From Streptomyces rubradiris (GTDB lineage Bacteria > Actinomycetota > Actinomycetes > Streptomycetales > Streptomycetaceae), in assembly GCF_016860525.1 (NCBI RefSeq), contig NZ_BNEA01000001.1:372001-436000 (forward strand): a DNA stretch of 64,000 nt, in the 5' to 3' direction. The position numbers and the translations under genes are program-made. How positions within the stretch are numbered: position 1 is the stretch's first letter; each line of letters opens with the position of its first letter. Below are positions 34,652-43,489 of the stretch, one piece after another. A model generated the notes under the pieces. That model did no database searches, was not told the DNA's origin, and saw only the letters and a list, made by a program, of their open reading frames with translations.

Positions 34652-34684
34652 TACAACTTTTACTTCAAGTTGTACTATACAACT
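34652..34684. promoter_or_regulatory. MarR-type operator between divergent genes
   Basis: Two overlapping inverted repeats: TACAACTT (34652-34659) with AAGTTGTA (34667-34674), and AGTTGTA (34668-34674) with TACAACT (34678-34684) around 3 bp. Three copies of the same half-site in 33 bp of A/T-rich DNA, 28 bp from one start and 26 bp from the other. Confidence 0.8.
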
Positions 34685-34709
34685 AGAAAATCCGGAGGAG
34701 GTACTTCCC

Positions 34710-35150
34710 GTGAGCGCAGCGGAGTCGGCCGTCGAGACGATCCAGCGCGAGATGACCATCTTCGCCCGCCGGGCCCGCGCCTCGGCGGGCCGTATGCACC
34801 CCGAGCTGTCCCTCGTGTCATACACCCTGCTCGGGCACCTGGAGGAACGCGACGGCTGCCGGGCGACCGACCTCGCGTCCCACTACGCCCTGGACAAGTC
34901 CACGGTGAGCCGGCAGGTGGCGGCGCTGGAGCGGGCCGCGCTGATCGAGCGCCGGCTGGACCCGGAGGACCACCGGGTCCAGGTGCTGCACCTGACGGAG
35001 GCCGGCCGGGAGATCCTGGCCCAGGTCACCCGCAGCCGCCGGGCGGCCTTCCGGGAACGGCTCGCCGAGTGGCCGGAGGAGGACCTGGTGCGGTTCGCGG
35101 CGTACCTGGAGCGGTACAACGCGGGGGCGACGGGCGCGGACGGGGAGTGA
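34710..35150 (+). CDS. MarR family transcriptional regulator
   Basis: A 146-residue winged-helix regulator: recognition region GCRATDLASHYALDKSTVSRQVAALERAALIERRLDPEDHRVQVLHLTEAGREIL (about 50-105), with dimerisation helices at both ends. The GTG at 34710 has GGAGGAGG 8 nt upstream. It is divergent from the membrane exporter-like gene with a matching operator between, so it very likely represses both and is released by a small ligand. Confidence 0.92.
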   Translation: MSAAESAVETIQREMTIFARRARASAGRMHPELSLVSYTLLGHLEERDGCRATDLASHYALDKSTVSRQVAALERAALIERRLDPEDHRVQVLHLTEAGREILAQVTRSRRAAFRERLAEWPEEDLVRFAAYLERYNAGATGADGE

Positions 35151-35382
35151 GGGGGATATGCCTGGCTGTCCGCGCCGGGTGATTCATCGGGTGCGGGCGT
35201 CCGGACGTACCGGGCACCCACGTCGTCCCGCGCGCCGGAGCCGGCCCGTGAGCCGCCGACCGAGCGGATCCTCGCGGACGGCGGGCGGCCGCACCGGGCC
35301 CGTACCGGGCCACCACGAACGACCCGGACCCGGCTCCGGCCCGGCCACCGGTCACCACAGGCGCCGTCGCGGTACCGCGGTA

Positions 35383-36147
35383 TCAGGGAACCGGTACCGC
35401 CGCGCGGTCGTCCGGCTGGTTCTGGGGTGCCCGTGCCTCCAGGAACACCGTGCGGCGGCGCAGCCGGAAGCCGAGGGACTCGTACAGCCGGATGGCGCCC
35501 GTGTTCCCGGCGCCGGTGTGCAGGAACGGCGTCTCCCCGCGCTGCCGGACGCCGTGCGCCACCGCGAGGATCAGCCGGGTGGCCAGGCCCTGGCCGCGGA
35601 AGGCGGGATCGGTGCAGACCGCGCTGATCTCGGTCCAGCCCGGCGGGCGGAGCCGCTCCCCCGCCATGGCGACCAGCGCTCCCTCACGGCGGATGCCGAG
35701 GTAGGTGCCGAGTTCCACGGTGCGCGGCAGGAACGGGCCGGGCCGGGTGCGCGCCACCAGGGCCAGCATCTCGGGCACGTCCGCAGGCCCCAGCCGCACC
35801 GCCTCGGCATCCGGCGCGGCGGCCAGTCCGTCGTCCACCAGCTGTACGCCCTCCAGCCGGGAGATGACCTCCCATCCCGCCGGGACCCGGCCGCGGAAGC
35901 CGGGCAGCGGGACCTCGGCGCCGGGGCCGGCCAGCGCGGCCAGGTCGGCCCAGTCCCGCTCGTCCGGGTCGTCCGGCAGCGCGAGCCACGGCGAGACGTC
36001 GACGGGGTAGCGCAGCACCCGGCCGCGCCGCTCGGCGAAGCGGGCGTGCGGGCCGGTCAGGGAGGCGAGGGCCGGGTTGTCCAGGACGTGCGGGACGCCG
36101 TCGGCGGTCCGGCCGGGTCCGGCGTCCGGGCCGCTCACGACGCTCAT
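35383..36147 (-). CDS. GNAT family N-acetyltransferase
   Basis: A 254-residue protein with a C-terminal GNAT fold (about 150-235): acetyl-CoA loop CTDPAFRGQGLATRLILAV with GNTGAIRLYESLGFRLRRR, as in FR47-like members. The N-terminal 110 residues form an extra domain of unclear role. The substrate may be an amino group of a metabolite or protein. The start has GAGGGGG upstream and overlaps the stop of a possible 15-codon ORF (36144-36191) by 4 bp. A 9-bp inverted repeat (35369-35377 with 35392-35400) spans its stop codon and may terminate transcription. Confidence 0.87.
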   Translation of the reverse strand: MSVVSGPDAGPGRTADGVPHVLDNPALASLTGPHARFAERRGRVLRYPVDVSPWLALPDDPDERDWADLAALAGPGAEVPLPGFRGRVPAGWEVISRLEGVQLVDDGLAAAPDAEAVRLGPADVPEMLALVARTRPGPFLPRTVELGTYLGIRREGALVAMAGERLRPPGWTEISAVCTDPAFRGQGLATRLILAVAHGVRQRGETPFLHTGAGNTGAIRLYESLGFRLRRRTVFLEARAPQNQPDDRAAVPVP

Positions 36148-36191
36148 GCGGCCCCCTCGATCACGCTGTCGGACACATACGCCTGGGGCAT
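36144..36191 (-). CDS. Possible 15-residue leader ORF before the GNAT gene
   Basis: ATG at 36189-36191 opens a frame encoding MPQAYVSDSVIEGAA that ends in a TGA overlapping the GNAT start by 4 bp (ATGA). GCGAGGAAAC lies about 9 nt before the ATG. The ribosome-binding site plus translational coupling make expression credible, but the length gives little statistical support. It could be a leader peptide or a small functional peptide; no homologue is known to me. Confidence 0.4.
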   Translation of the reverse strand: MPQAYVSDSVIEGAA

Positions 36192-36375
36192 GCTCGTTTC
36201 CTCGCTTCTCTCGGCCGGTCTCTGACCTGTGTCACCGGCCCACCAGGGCCGGCACCGATCGGCAAGGAACGGCGCGGAGGCGGTATTCCCGAACCCCGGC
36301 AGAGTTCATACGGCAGCAACGACGGGGACCCCGACCAGGGACGGAGCACCCGGAACGACAGCGTACGGTTGAACC

Positions 36376-36973
<598 letters not shown>

Positions 36974-36981
<8 letters not shown>

Positions 36982-37729
36982 GACGACGACTCCCGCGACC
37001 CGGTTCGCGGTGCCCGGGCGGATCGCCGTGAGCGGCCAGGCGGCGTCGCGCTGGCAGACCGCCACGCTGACGGAGATCCGCCGCGAGACACCGCGCGCGG
37101 CCACGTTCCGCCTGGCGGTGCCGGAGTGGGCGGGGCATCTGCCGGGCCAGCACCTCCTGCTGCGGCTGACCGCCCCGGACGGCTACGTGGCGCAGCGCCA
37201 CTACTCGATCGCGTCGGCGCCGGACGCGTCCGGGCACATCGAACTGACCCTGGACCGGGTGCCGGACGGCGAGGTCTCCGGCTGGTTCCACACCGTGGCC
37301 CGGCCCGGGGACACCGTCGAGGTGCGCGGTCCGCTCAGCGGCTTCTTCGCCTGGCCGGGCGACCGGCCCGCGCTGCTGCTCGGGGCCGGCTCCGGGGTCG
37401 TACCGCTGATGTCGATGGTCCGGCACCACCGGGCGCGCGGCCTCACCGTCCCGCTGCGGATGCTGGTGTCGGCGCGCAGCCCCGAGGAGCTGATCTACGC
37501 GGCCGAGCTGGGCGCGGAGACGACTCCCGTGTTCACCCGCAGCGCTCCGCCTGGGGTGCCGGTGGGACGTATGGCGGCCGCACATGTGGCGCCGCTCCTG
37601 GCCGACCGGCCCGCCGGTGGGTGGGAAGCCTATGTGTGCGGCTCCAACGCCTTCGCCGAGCACGCTTCCCGGCTGCTGGTCGCGGCGGGCCAGCCGGTGG
37701 AACGCATCCGCGTCGAGCGGTTCGGCTGA
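36974..37729 (+). CDS. FAD/NAD(P)-binding ferredoxin-reductase-type protein
   Basis: A 251-residue flavoreductase. The FAD domain (about 20-125) shows RHYSIASAP, the NAD(P) domain begins LLLGAGSGVVPLMSMVRHH, and the end reads YVCGSNAFAEHASRLLVAAGQPVERIRVERFG, typical of ferredoxin-NADP reductase relatives without a 2Fe-2S domain. The GTG start lies inside the last codons of the molybdoenzyme gene, so the two are coupled and probably form an electron-transfer pair from NAD(P)H to the Mo centre. Confidence 0.9.
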
Positions 37730-38207
37730 CGACGGCCACCGGAGCCCGGGTGCGGCGGAGCCGGGAGCCTGCCCCGGCTGAGCATCGGTACCGTCCGCCG
37801 AGCGGTGCGCCCGCCGAGCCCGCGGATCGCCGGTGCGCTACAGGGCCCTCCGCCGGGAAGCGCGTCCGACGGGAGCGCGCGCCTCTTGGAGCCGCGGGCT
37901 CGCCCCGGCGCCGGGTCGCGCGACGGTACGACGACCCGTCAGGGCGGGAGGCCCAGTCCCCGGTGCCGGGGTAGCACCGCGGTACCCGGCGCCCGGGTCG
38001 CGTGGCGGCGCTCGGCGCGCGATCGTGGGGCGCGTGGTGTCCGTCGTGCGCCATATGGGCCGGAACTCGCGGTTCGCGGCGTGCGCGAGGTGCTCCGAAC
38101 GGGGTACGAGACGGGTGTGGACGTTCGTGCGCGTGAGCGGCGCGGGCGGTGGGCCGGGCAGCCCGGCCCCGCCGGCTCGCGGCTCCTGCGGCGGCGAGGA
38201 GGTGGAC
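37730..38207 (+). other. Gene-free stretch before the Rv1733c-like gene
   Basis: 478 bp of very G+C-rich DNA. An open frame continues upstream of 38208 but shows no domain and no ribosome-binding site, so I treat it as non-coding. No clear operator or RNA element seen. Confidence 0.5.
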
Positions 38208-38789
38208 ATGCGTACCCGGGTGCGTGGCTGGCGCTGGCGGCGCAATCCGCTGCGGCGCCGGTCGGACGTCGTGGAGGCGTGGGCGGTGCTGCTGGTCACC
38301 GTCCTGCTGTGCGTGGCCGCCCCCCTGGCCGGGGTGTTCGCCGGCCTGCACGCCCACGACCGGGCCCGGGCACTCGCCGCGGTACAGCGGGCCGAGCGAC
38401 ACGAGGTGCGCGCCGTCGTGGTGGACGACCCGGCCGGACGGCCGTCCGCGCCCCAGGGCGACCGCCGGGCCCACCGCGCCCAGATCCGCTGGACCGAACC
38501 GGGCAAGGGCGTCCGTACGGCATGGGCGCAGGTGCCCGCCGGGGCCCGCGCCGGGGAGCCGGTCTCGGTGTGGTTCGACTCCCGGGGCCGCAGCGTGGCG
38601 CCGCCGCCGGGCGAGGGGGCGGTGTGGCAGCACGCCGTGACCGTCGGGCTGTGCGCCGCGGGCGGCACGGCGACGGCGGTGTACCTCGGCCGGGTGATCG
38701 AGCGCCGGATCGCCCTGCGCCACCGGCTCGCCGAGTGGGAGCGGGAGTGGGAGCGGACGGGTCCGCGGTGGACCCAGCCACGGATGTGA
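38208..38789 (+). CDS. Rv1733c-like two-helix membrane protein
   Basis: A 193-residue protein with an Arg-rich N-terminus (MRTRVRGWRWRRNPLRRRSD), a first helix (AWAVLLVTVLLCVAAPLAGVFAGL), an extracytoplasmic domain of about 90 residues (RWTEPGKGVRTAWAQVPAGARAGEPVSVWFDSRG), and a second helix (AVTVGLCAAGGTATAVYLG) before a charged tail. This is the layout of the actinobacterial Rv1733c family, function unknown. The start has GAGGAGGTGG just upstream. Confidence 0.85.
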   Translation: MRTRVRGWRWRRNPLRRRSDVVEAWAVLLVTVLLCVAAPLAGVFAGLHAHDRARALAAVQRAERHEVRAVVVDDPAGRPSAPQGDRRAHRAQIRWTEPGKGVRTAWAQVPAGARAGEPVSVWFDSRGRSVAPPPGEGAVWQHAVTVGLCAAGGTATAVYLGRVIERRIALRHRLAEWEREWERTGPRWTQPRM

Positions 38790-38823
38790 CCGGCGGGTGA
38801 GCCGGTCTCCGGGAGCCCGCCGG
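38790..38823. terminator. Hairpin after the Rv1733c-like gene
   Basis: CCGGCGGG (38790-38797) pairs with CCCGCCGG (38816-38823), immediately after the stop codon. Confidence 0.5.
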
Positions 38824-38843
38824 GGCTGCGCGCGCCCACCGAG

Positions 38844-38857
38844 AGCAAGCGCTTACT
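38844..38857 (+). promoter_or_regulatory. LacI-type operator core before the esterase
   Basis: AAGCGCTT at 38847-38854 within a 14-bp near-palindrome (AGCAAGCGCTTACT), 137 bp before the esterase start. This is the core of LacI/GalR-family operators in Streptomyces sugar genes. Confidence 0.4.
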
Positions 38858-38993
38858 AACCCCGGTACCCGAGCCATCGCCCCAACAGTTCGGCCGTATC
38901 AAGGGGTCGGTACACCACTCGGTCCCTGGCCAAAGATCCGCTCATCCACGTACCGTGAGAGCGCATACCCTTCCTCCACAAAGGCGGTTGCCG

Positions 38994-39962
38994 ATGGCCC
39001 TGTTCGACCTCCCCCTGGACGAACTCCACGCGTACCGCAGCGATTCCACCGAGCCGGAGGATTTCGACGCCTTCTGGGAAAAGACGCTCCAGCAGGCCCG
39101 CGAGCACGGTCTGGACGCGCGGTTCGAGCCCGTGGAGACCGGCCTGACCACCGTCGACGTCTACGACGTGACGTTCGCCGGGTTCGGCGGCCACCCCGTC
39201 AAGGGCTGGCTGCGGCTGCCCGCCGGGGCCACCGGACCGCTGCCGCTGGTGGTGGAGTTCCTCGGCTACGGCGGCGGGCGCGGCCTGCCGCACGAGAGCC
39301 TGCTGTGGGCGTCGACGGGCCGGGCGCACTTCGTGATGGACACCCGCGGGCAGGGCAGCGCCTGGGGCGGCGGGGGCGACACCGCCGACCCGGTGGGCGC
39401 GGCACCGGCCTACCCCGGCTACATGACCCGGGGCATCGACGCGCCCGAGAACTACTACTACCGCCGGGTCATCACCGACGGCGTGCGCGCGGTGGAGGCG
39501 GCCCGCTCGCACCCGCTGACCGACGCGACGCGGACCGTGGCGCTCGGCGCCAGCCAGGGCGGCGGCCTGTCGATCGCCGTCGGCGGCCTGGTGCCGGACC
39601 TGGTCGCGGTCGCCCCGGACGTGCCGTTCCTGTGCGATTTCCCGCGCGCGGTGACACTGACGGACCGTCACCCGTACCGCGAGATCGGCCTCTTCCTCAA
39701 GACACACCGCGGGCGCGCCGCGGAGGTGCGGCGCACGCTGTCCTACTTCGACGGGGTGCACTTCGCGGCCCGGGGCCGGGCGCCCGCCCTGTTCTCGGCG
39801 GCCCTGGAGGACCAGACGTGCCCGCCCTCGACGGTGTTCGCGGCGTTCAACGCCTGGGGTCACGAGGACAAGACCGTCGAGGTGTACGACTTCAACGACC
39901 ATGAGGGCGGCGGCCCGTTCCACGAGGCGGCCAAGGTGCGCTGGCTGCGCTCGTACGCCTGA
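38994..39962 (+). CDS. Acetylxylan esterase / cephalosporin-C deacetylase family
   Basis: A 322-residue alpha/beta hydrolase of the AXE1 family (CE7), which removes acetyl groups from short xylo-oligosaccharides and similar esters. The N-terminus LFDLPLDELHAYRSDSTEPEDFDAFW is characteristic. The nucleophile is in TVALGASQGGGLSIA, the RGQGS motif precedes it, and the catalytic His is in DFNDHEGGG. No signal peptide, so it acts on imported acetylated oligosaccharides inside the cell, as is usual for CE7. A possible LacI-type operator lies upstream. Confidence 0.92.
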   Translation: MALFDLPLDELHAYRSDSTEPEDFDAFWEKTLQQAREHGLDARFEPVETGLTTVDVYDVTFAGFGGHPVKGWLRLPAGATGPLPLVVEFLGYGGGRGLPHESLLWASTGRAHFVMDTRGQGSAWGGGGDTADPVGAAPAYPGYMTRGIDAPENYYYRRVITDGVRAVEAARSHPLTDATRTVALGASQGGGLSIAVGGLVPDLVAVAPDVPFLCDFPRAVTLTDRHPYREIGLFLKTHRGRAAEVRRTLSYFDGVHFAARGRAPALFSAALEDQTCPPSTVFAAFNAWGHEDKTVEVYDFNDHEGGGPFHEAAKVRWLRSYA

Positions 39963-40085
39963 GTCCGGCCGGCGGGCGGGCGGCCGGGACCCCCCTTCCC
40001 CGCAGACCGGGCAGTCGGTACGTTCGGAGCCCTCCCCGGGCCGCGATCGGCGCGGACCCGGGTTCCCGGCGACGACGGAGGCCTC

Positions 40086-41267
40086 ATGTCCACGCAGGAG
40101 ACACCGCGGACCACCCCGCACATCCTCGGGCACTGCGATCCGCGGTTCGCCGCGGTGCGGGAGGCCTTCGAGGAGAACTTCCGCACCCGCGGGGAACTGG
40201 GCGCAGCGGTGGCGGTCACCGTCGCCGGACGAACGGTGGTGGACCTCTGGGGCGGCTGGGCGGACCCGGCGCGGACCCGGCCGTGGGAGCGGGACACCGT
40301 GGTCAACGTGTGGTCGACCACCAAGGGGGTGGTGGCCCTGTGCGCCCATCTGCTGGCCGACCGGGGGCTGCTCGACCTGGACGCGCCGGTGGCCGCGTAC
40401 TGGCCCGAATTCGCCGCCGAGGGCAAGGAGGAGGTCCTCGTACGGCATCTCCTGTCGCACCGCGCCGGGCTGCCCGGACTGCGCGAACCGCACACGCTGG
40501 AGCAGTTGTACGACTGGGAGTCGACCACTGGCCGGCTCGCCGCCACGGCGCCCTGGTGGGAGCCGGGGACCCGGTCCGGGTACCACGCGCTGACGTACGG
40601 CTTCCTGGTCGGTGAGGTGATACGGCGGGTCTCGGGGCTGATGCCGGGGGCCTTCCTGGAGCGGGAGCTGGCCGGGCCGCTCGGGGCCGACTTCACGGTG
40701 GGCCTGCCGGCGCGGGAGGCCGACCGGGCGGCCGAACTGGTGCTCGCGCCGTTCCGGCCGGCCGCCGAACAGGCCGCCGCCTTCGGCGCGTTGACGCCGG
40801 TCGTGCGGGCCGCTCTGGCCAATCCGGCCACCGGGCCCGCGCAGGCGAACAGCGCCGACTGGCGGGCGGCGGAGATCCCCGCGGCCAACGGGCACGGCAC
40901 CGCGCGGGCGGTGGCGGCGCTGTACGGCGTCTTCGCCGGGCGCGGCGCGTTCGGCGGCCGGCGGTTCCTGTCAGCGCGGGCCGCGGAGCGGGTGCGGGAG
41001 AGCGAGGGCCCCGGTCGCGACCTGGTGCTCGGCGCGGCCTTCGAGGGGGAGACCGAGATCGGGCTCGGGCTGTGGCTGAGCGGCCCCCAGGGGCTGTACG
41101 GGCCAAACCCGCGGGCTTTCGGCCATGACGGCTTCGGCGGCTCCTGCGGGCTCGCCGACCCGGAGGCCGGGGTGTCACTGGGCTATGTCATGAACCGCAT
41201 GGGACACCGCCTCGCCGATGATCCCCGGAAGACTGCGCTGGTCGACGCGGTTTACCGCGCCCTGTGA
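40086..41267 (+). CDS. Serine hydrolase, beta-lactamase/EstB family
   Basis: A 393-residue class C beta-lactamase-fold esterase. The catalytic Ser-x-x-Lys is STTK (about 77-80) in VVNVWSTTKGVVALCAHLLADRGLLDLDAPVAAYWPEF, and the Tyr motif is GYHALTYGFLVGEVIRRVSG (Tyr-x-Ala rather than Tyr-x-Asn). The C-terminal GHDGFGGSCGLADPEAGVSLGYVMNRM equals the His/Lys-x-Gly region. These features fit EstB/LovD-type esterases or transesterases more than beta-lactamases. No signal peptide. GGAG lies 6 nt before the ATG. Confidence 0.9.
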   Translation: MSTQETPRTTPHILGHCDPRFAAVREAFEENFRTRGELGAAVAVTVAGRTVVDLWGGWADPARTRPWERDTVVNVWSTTKGVVALCAHLLADRGLLDLDAPVAAYWPEFAAEGKEEVLVRHLLSHRAGLPGLREPHTLEQLYDWESTTGRLAATAPWWEPGTRSGYHALTYGFLVGEVIRRVSGLMPGAFLERELAGPLGADFTVGLPAREADRAAELVLAPFRPAAEQAAAFGALTPVVRAALANPATGPAQANSADWRAAEIPAANGHGTARAVAALYGVFAGRGAFGGRRFLSARAAERVRESEGPGRDLVLGAAFEGETEIGLGLWLSGPQGLYGPNPRAFGHDGFGGSCGLADPEAGVSLGYVMNRMGHRLADDPRKTALVDAVYRAL

Positions 41268-41274
41268 GCGCGTC

Positions 41275-41292
41275 TCACCGGTCGCCCGGTGA
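41275..41292. terminator. Weak hairpin after the serine hydrolase gene
   Basis: TCACCGG and CCGGTGA around a 4-nt loop, just after the stop at 41267. Confidence 0.35.
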
Positions 41293-41346
41293 CGGCCGTG
41301 GCGGGCGGGTGGATTTCGGTCGAAACCATCGACCGCCCTTCCCTCG

Positions 41347-41358
41347 TGGTTTAGACCA
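41347..41358 (+). promoter_or_regulatory. dre-like palindrome before a GntR/UTRA gene
   Basis: TGGTTTAGACCA matches the inner palindrome of the DasR-type site TGGTCTAGACCA at all but one base and lies 66 bp before the regulator's ATG. Likely autoregulatory site of this HutC-subfamily protein or a DasR target. Confidence 0.55.
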
Positions 41359-41423
41359 ATGCTAATTGTGGTCGCGCAATGAACCCGGACGACTACGTCT
41401 TGTCACCGACAGGAGGGCGCGGC

Positions 41424-42167
41424 ATGGCCCGCACCACCCCGAACGATCCCCCGCCCGTCGACGGCCGTCCCCTGTACGGACGCATAGCGGCGCTGTTACT
41501 CGGCGAGCTGCGCGACGGTACGATTCCGCCGGGTGAACGGCTGCCGGGCGAACGGCACTTGGCGGCGCACTTCGGGGTCAGCCGGGAGACCGTCCGCCAG
41601 GCGCTTCAGGTGCTGCGCCGCAGCGGTGCGGTCGCCACCGACCGGCGGGGCAGCCACGCCGTGCTGCCCGGCCGGCCGGTGGAGTCGCCCGACTCGCTCG
41701 CCTTCCCGGTGGGCGCCCGGCCGGCGGACCCGTGTGCGGTGGACCAGGCCACGGTGGTGTGGGAGGTGCCGCCGCCGGAGCACGCGCGGGAGCTGGGCCT
41801 GGCCCCGCACCGGCCGACGCTGGTGCACCACTACCGGTCGGTCGCACCGGACGGCCGGACGCTGCGGACGGCGGTGACGTCGTTCTCGGCGGTGGCCCTG
41901 GCCGAGGTGGCGGAGCTGGCGCGCTACCGGGACCGGGCCGACGGCGCCACGCCCGCGCAGTTGCGGCGGGCCTACGACTGGATGCGCAAGGCCGGGCTGT
42001 GCCTGCACCACCGGGACTCCATCAGCCAGGTCTCGCAGGCCGCGTCGGTCCGGGTGACCCGGCGCGTGCACGACCAGTACGCGCGCCCGCTGGAGATCAC
42101 GGATCTGGTGGTGCACGCCGAACAGGACGCGCTGGTCTACGAGTTCACCCTGCCCGCCGCGGTGTGA
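41424..42167 (+). CDS. GntR family (HutC-type) transcriptional regulator
   Basis: A 247-residue regulator. The N-terminal winged helix is LYGRIAALLLGELRDGTIPPGERLPGERHLAAHFGVSRETVRQALQVLRRSGAVATDRRGSHAV (about 18-80). The C-terminal domain (about 95-245; LGLAPHRPTLVHHYRSVAPDGRTLRTAVTSF, later ITDLVVHAEQDALVYEFTL) resembles the UTRA effector fold of HutC/DasR-like proteins, which bind sugars or organic acids. The ATG at 41424 has AGGAGGG upstream. Its 3' end overlaps the convergent methyltransferase gene by 23 bp. Confidence 0.9.
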   Translation: MARTTPNDPPPVDGRPLYGRIAALLLGELRDGTIPPGERLPGERHLAAHFGVSRETVRQALQVLRRSGAVATDRRGSHAVLPGRPVESPDSLAFPVGARPADPCAVDQATVVWEVPPPEHARELGLAPHRPTLVHHYRSVAPDGRTLRTAVTSFSAVALAEVAELARYRDRADGATPAQLRRAYDWMRKAGLCLHHRDSISQVSQAASVRVTRRVHDQYARPLEITDLVVHAEQDALVYEFTLPAAV

Positions 42168-42909
42168 CCGCCGGGCCCGGCGGGCCGTCGTTCCGGGCCA
42201 CCACCAGCCGGCCGCGCGGGCTGCCGTCGGCTCGCCGGCCGAACCCGGGCAGCGCGCGCAGCTCGACCGTGAACCCGGCCCGCTCCAACTCGCCGAGGAG
42301 GGCGCCGAGTCGGAGCGCCCGGTAGTACATGACGAACGGCGGTCGCCACAGCGCGTTGCGCACCCGCATCACCGTGTCGAACCCGGACAGCAGCCAGAAG
42401 GCGGGACTGGTGGGGCGGGGCGGGGCGAACACCGGGAAGGCGAACCGGCCGCCGGGCCGCAGCGCCGCGCGGACCCCGGCGAACAGCCGCGGCAGTTCCC
42501 CGGGCAGGAAGTGGCCGAACGCCCCGAAAGAGACCACCAGATCGAAGGCGGCGGTGAACGGCAGGGCCCGCGCGTCGCCCCGTACCCAGGCGACCCGGGG
42601 TGCTTCGGCGGGCGGCACCCGCCGCCGGGCGACGTCGAGCATGCCGGCACTGAAGTCGACCCCGGTGACGCTGTGGCGGCACAGCCGGGCGAGCGGCCGC
42701 ATCCCGGCGCCGGTGCCGCAGCACAGGTCGAGCCCGTCCGTGAACGGTCCGAGCGGCGCGAGCGCCTCGGCCACGGCGTCCAGCACGTGGTCGGGGGTCC
42801 GGAAGGGGGTGTGGTCGAACTTCGGCGCGAGCAGGTCGTATCCGCGCTCGACGGACGACAGGGCCTGTACGGCGAGTTCGCGGAGCGTGGGGCCTTCGGG
42901 ACCGAACAT
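42145..42909 (-). CDS. SAM-dependent methyltransferase
   Basis: A 254-residue class I methyltransferase (Methyltransf_11/25 type). Motif I is GLDLCCGTGAGMRPLARL (about 59-76), then TGVDFSAGMLDVARRRV, RGDARALPFTAAFDLVVSFGAFGHFLP and LRPGGRFAFPVF. The C-terminal half has FDTVMRVRNALWRPPFVMYYRAL. A small-molecule substrate is likely but unknown. Upstream of the ATG at 42909 the ribosome-binding site is weak. Confidence 0.88.
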   Translation of the reverse strand: MFGPEGPTLRELAVQALSSVERGYDLLAPKFDHTPFRTPDHVLDAVAEALAPLGPFTDGLDLCCGTGAGMRPLARLCRHSVTGVDFSAGMLDVARRRVPPAEAPRVAWVRGDARALPFTAAFDLVVSFGAFGHFLPGELPRLFAGVRAALRPGGRFAFPVFAPPRPTSPAFWLLSGFDTVMRVRNALWRPPFVMYYRALRLGALLGELERAGFTVELRALPGFGRRADGSPRGRLVVARNDGPPGPAVTPRRAG

Positions 42910-43030
42910 GCCGGCAGCCTACGGCGCCACGGCGGACCGCCGTCGCACGCCCCCGTGCCGCCGCGGACCGGGCACGGCGGAGCCGGGTGATGCGGAGATC
43001 ATGCCGGGCCCCTCCCCCGGCTGGTCCGGC

Positions 43031-43489
43031 TCAGCCGTAGGTCTCGCGGCAGAGGCGGACGATCTCGGGCGCCGCCACGCCGTCCGCCCGGCGGCACAGG
43101 TCGCGCATCACGGCGGCGGGCGGGCGGGAGGCCGTACGGGGGCGGGGGGCCGGGCCCGCGGGCGGGCGGCGCTTCGCGCGCGGCTGGGGGGCCGGTGCGG
43201 CGGGGGCGGTCCGGGGCACGGCGGGCGCCGGTCCGCCGCCGGACACGGGCCCTCGGGTACGGGCCGCCGGGCCGGGCCGGCCGGGCGGCCCGTCGCCGGT
43301 GCGCACGAGCGCCGCCCCGGCGGCCGGCTCGCTCGCCGGGGTCCGCGGGACCGACGGTCTCGCCGCGGCGTCCGGCGGGAGGGCGCGCCGGGATCCGGCG
43401 GCTCCGGGGTGGGGGGCGGGGTCGACGGTGGTGCAGCCGGCGACGCTCACCAGAGCGGCGACCACCAGCGGAAGAAGTCGGCGAGGCAC
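43031..43489 (-). CDS. Small putative lipoprotein, Pro/Ala/Arg-rich
   Basis: A 152-residue product starting with a lipoprotein signal (VPRRLLPLVVAALVSVAGC, lipobox Cys19), followed by a long low-complexity Pro/Ala/Arg/Gly stretch and a short ordered end (AVMRDLCRRADGVAAPEIVRLCRETYG) with two cysteines that could form a disulfide. The GTG start is chosen from the signal peptide; no good ribosome-binding site is visible. Function unknown. Confidence 0.65.
   Translation of the reverse strand: MPRRLLPLVVAALVSVAGCTTVDPAPHPGAAGSRRALPPDAAARPSVPRTPASEPAAGAALVRTGDGPPGRPGPAARTRGPVSGGGPAPAVPRTAPAAPAPQPRAKRRPPAGPAPRPRTASRPPAAVMRDLCRRADGVAAPEIVRLCRETYG

Noticed and set aside
37833..38207. N-terminal extension of the Rv1733c-like protein.
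   Set aside because: The open frame upstream is low-complexity and lacks a ribosome-binding site, whereas 38208 has GAGGAGGTGG.
40086..41267. Antibiotic-resistance beta-lactamase.
   Set aside because: No export signal and the Tyr motif is Y-x-A; the profile fits EstB-type esterases.
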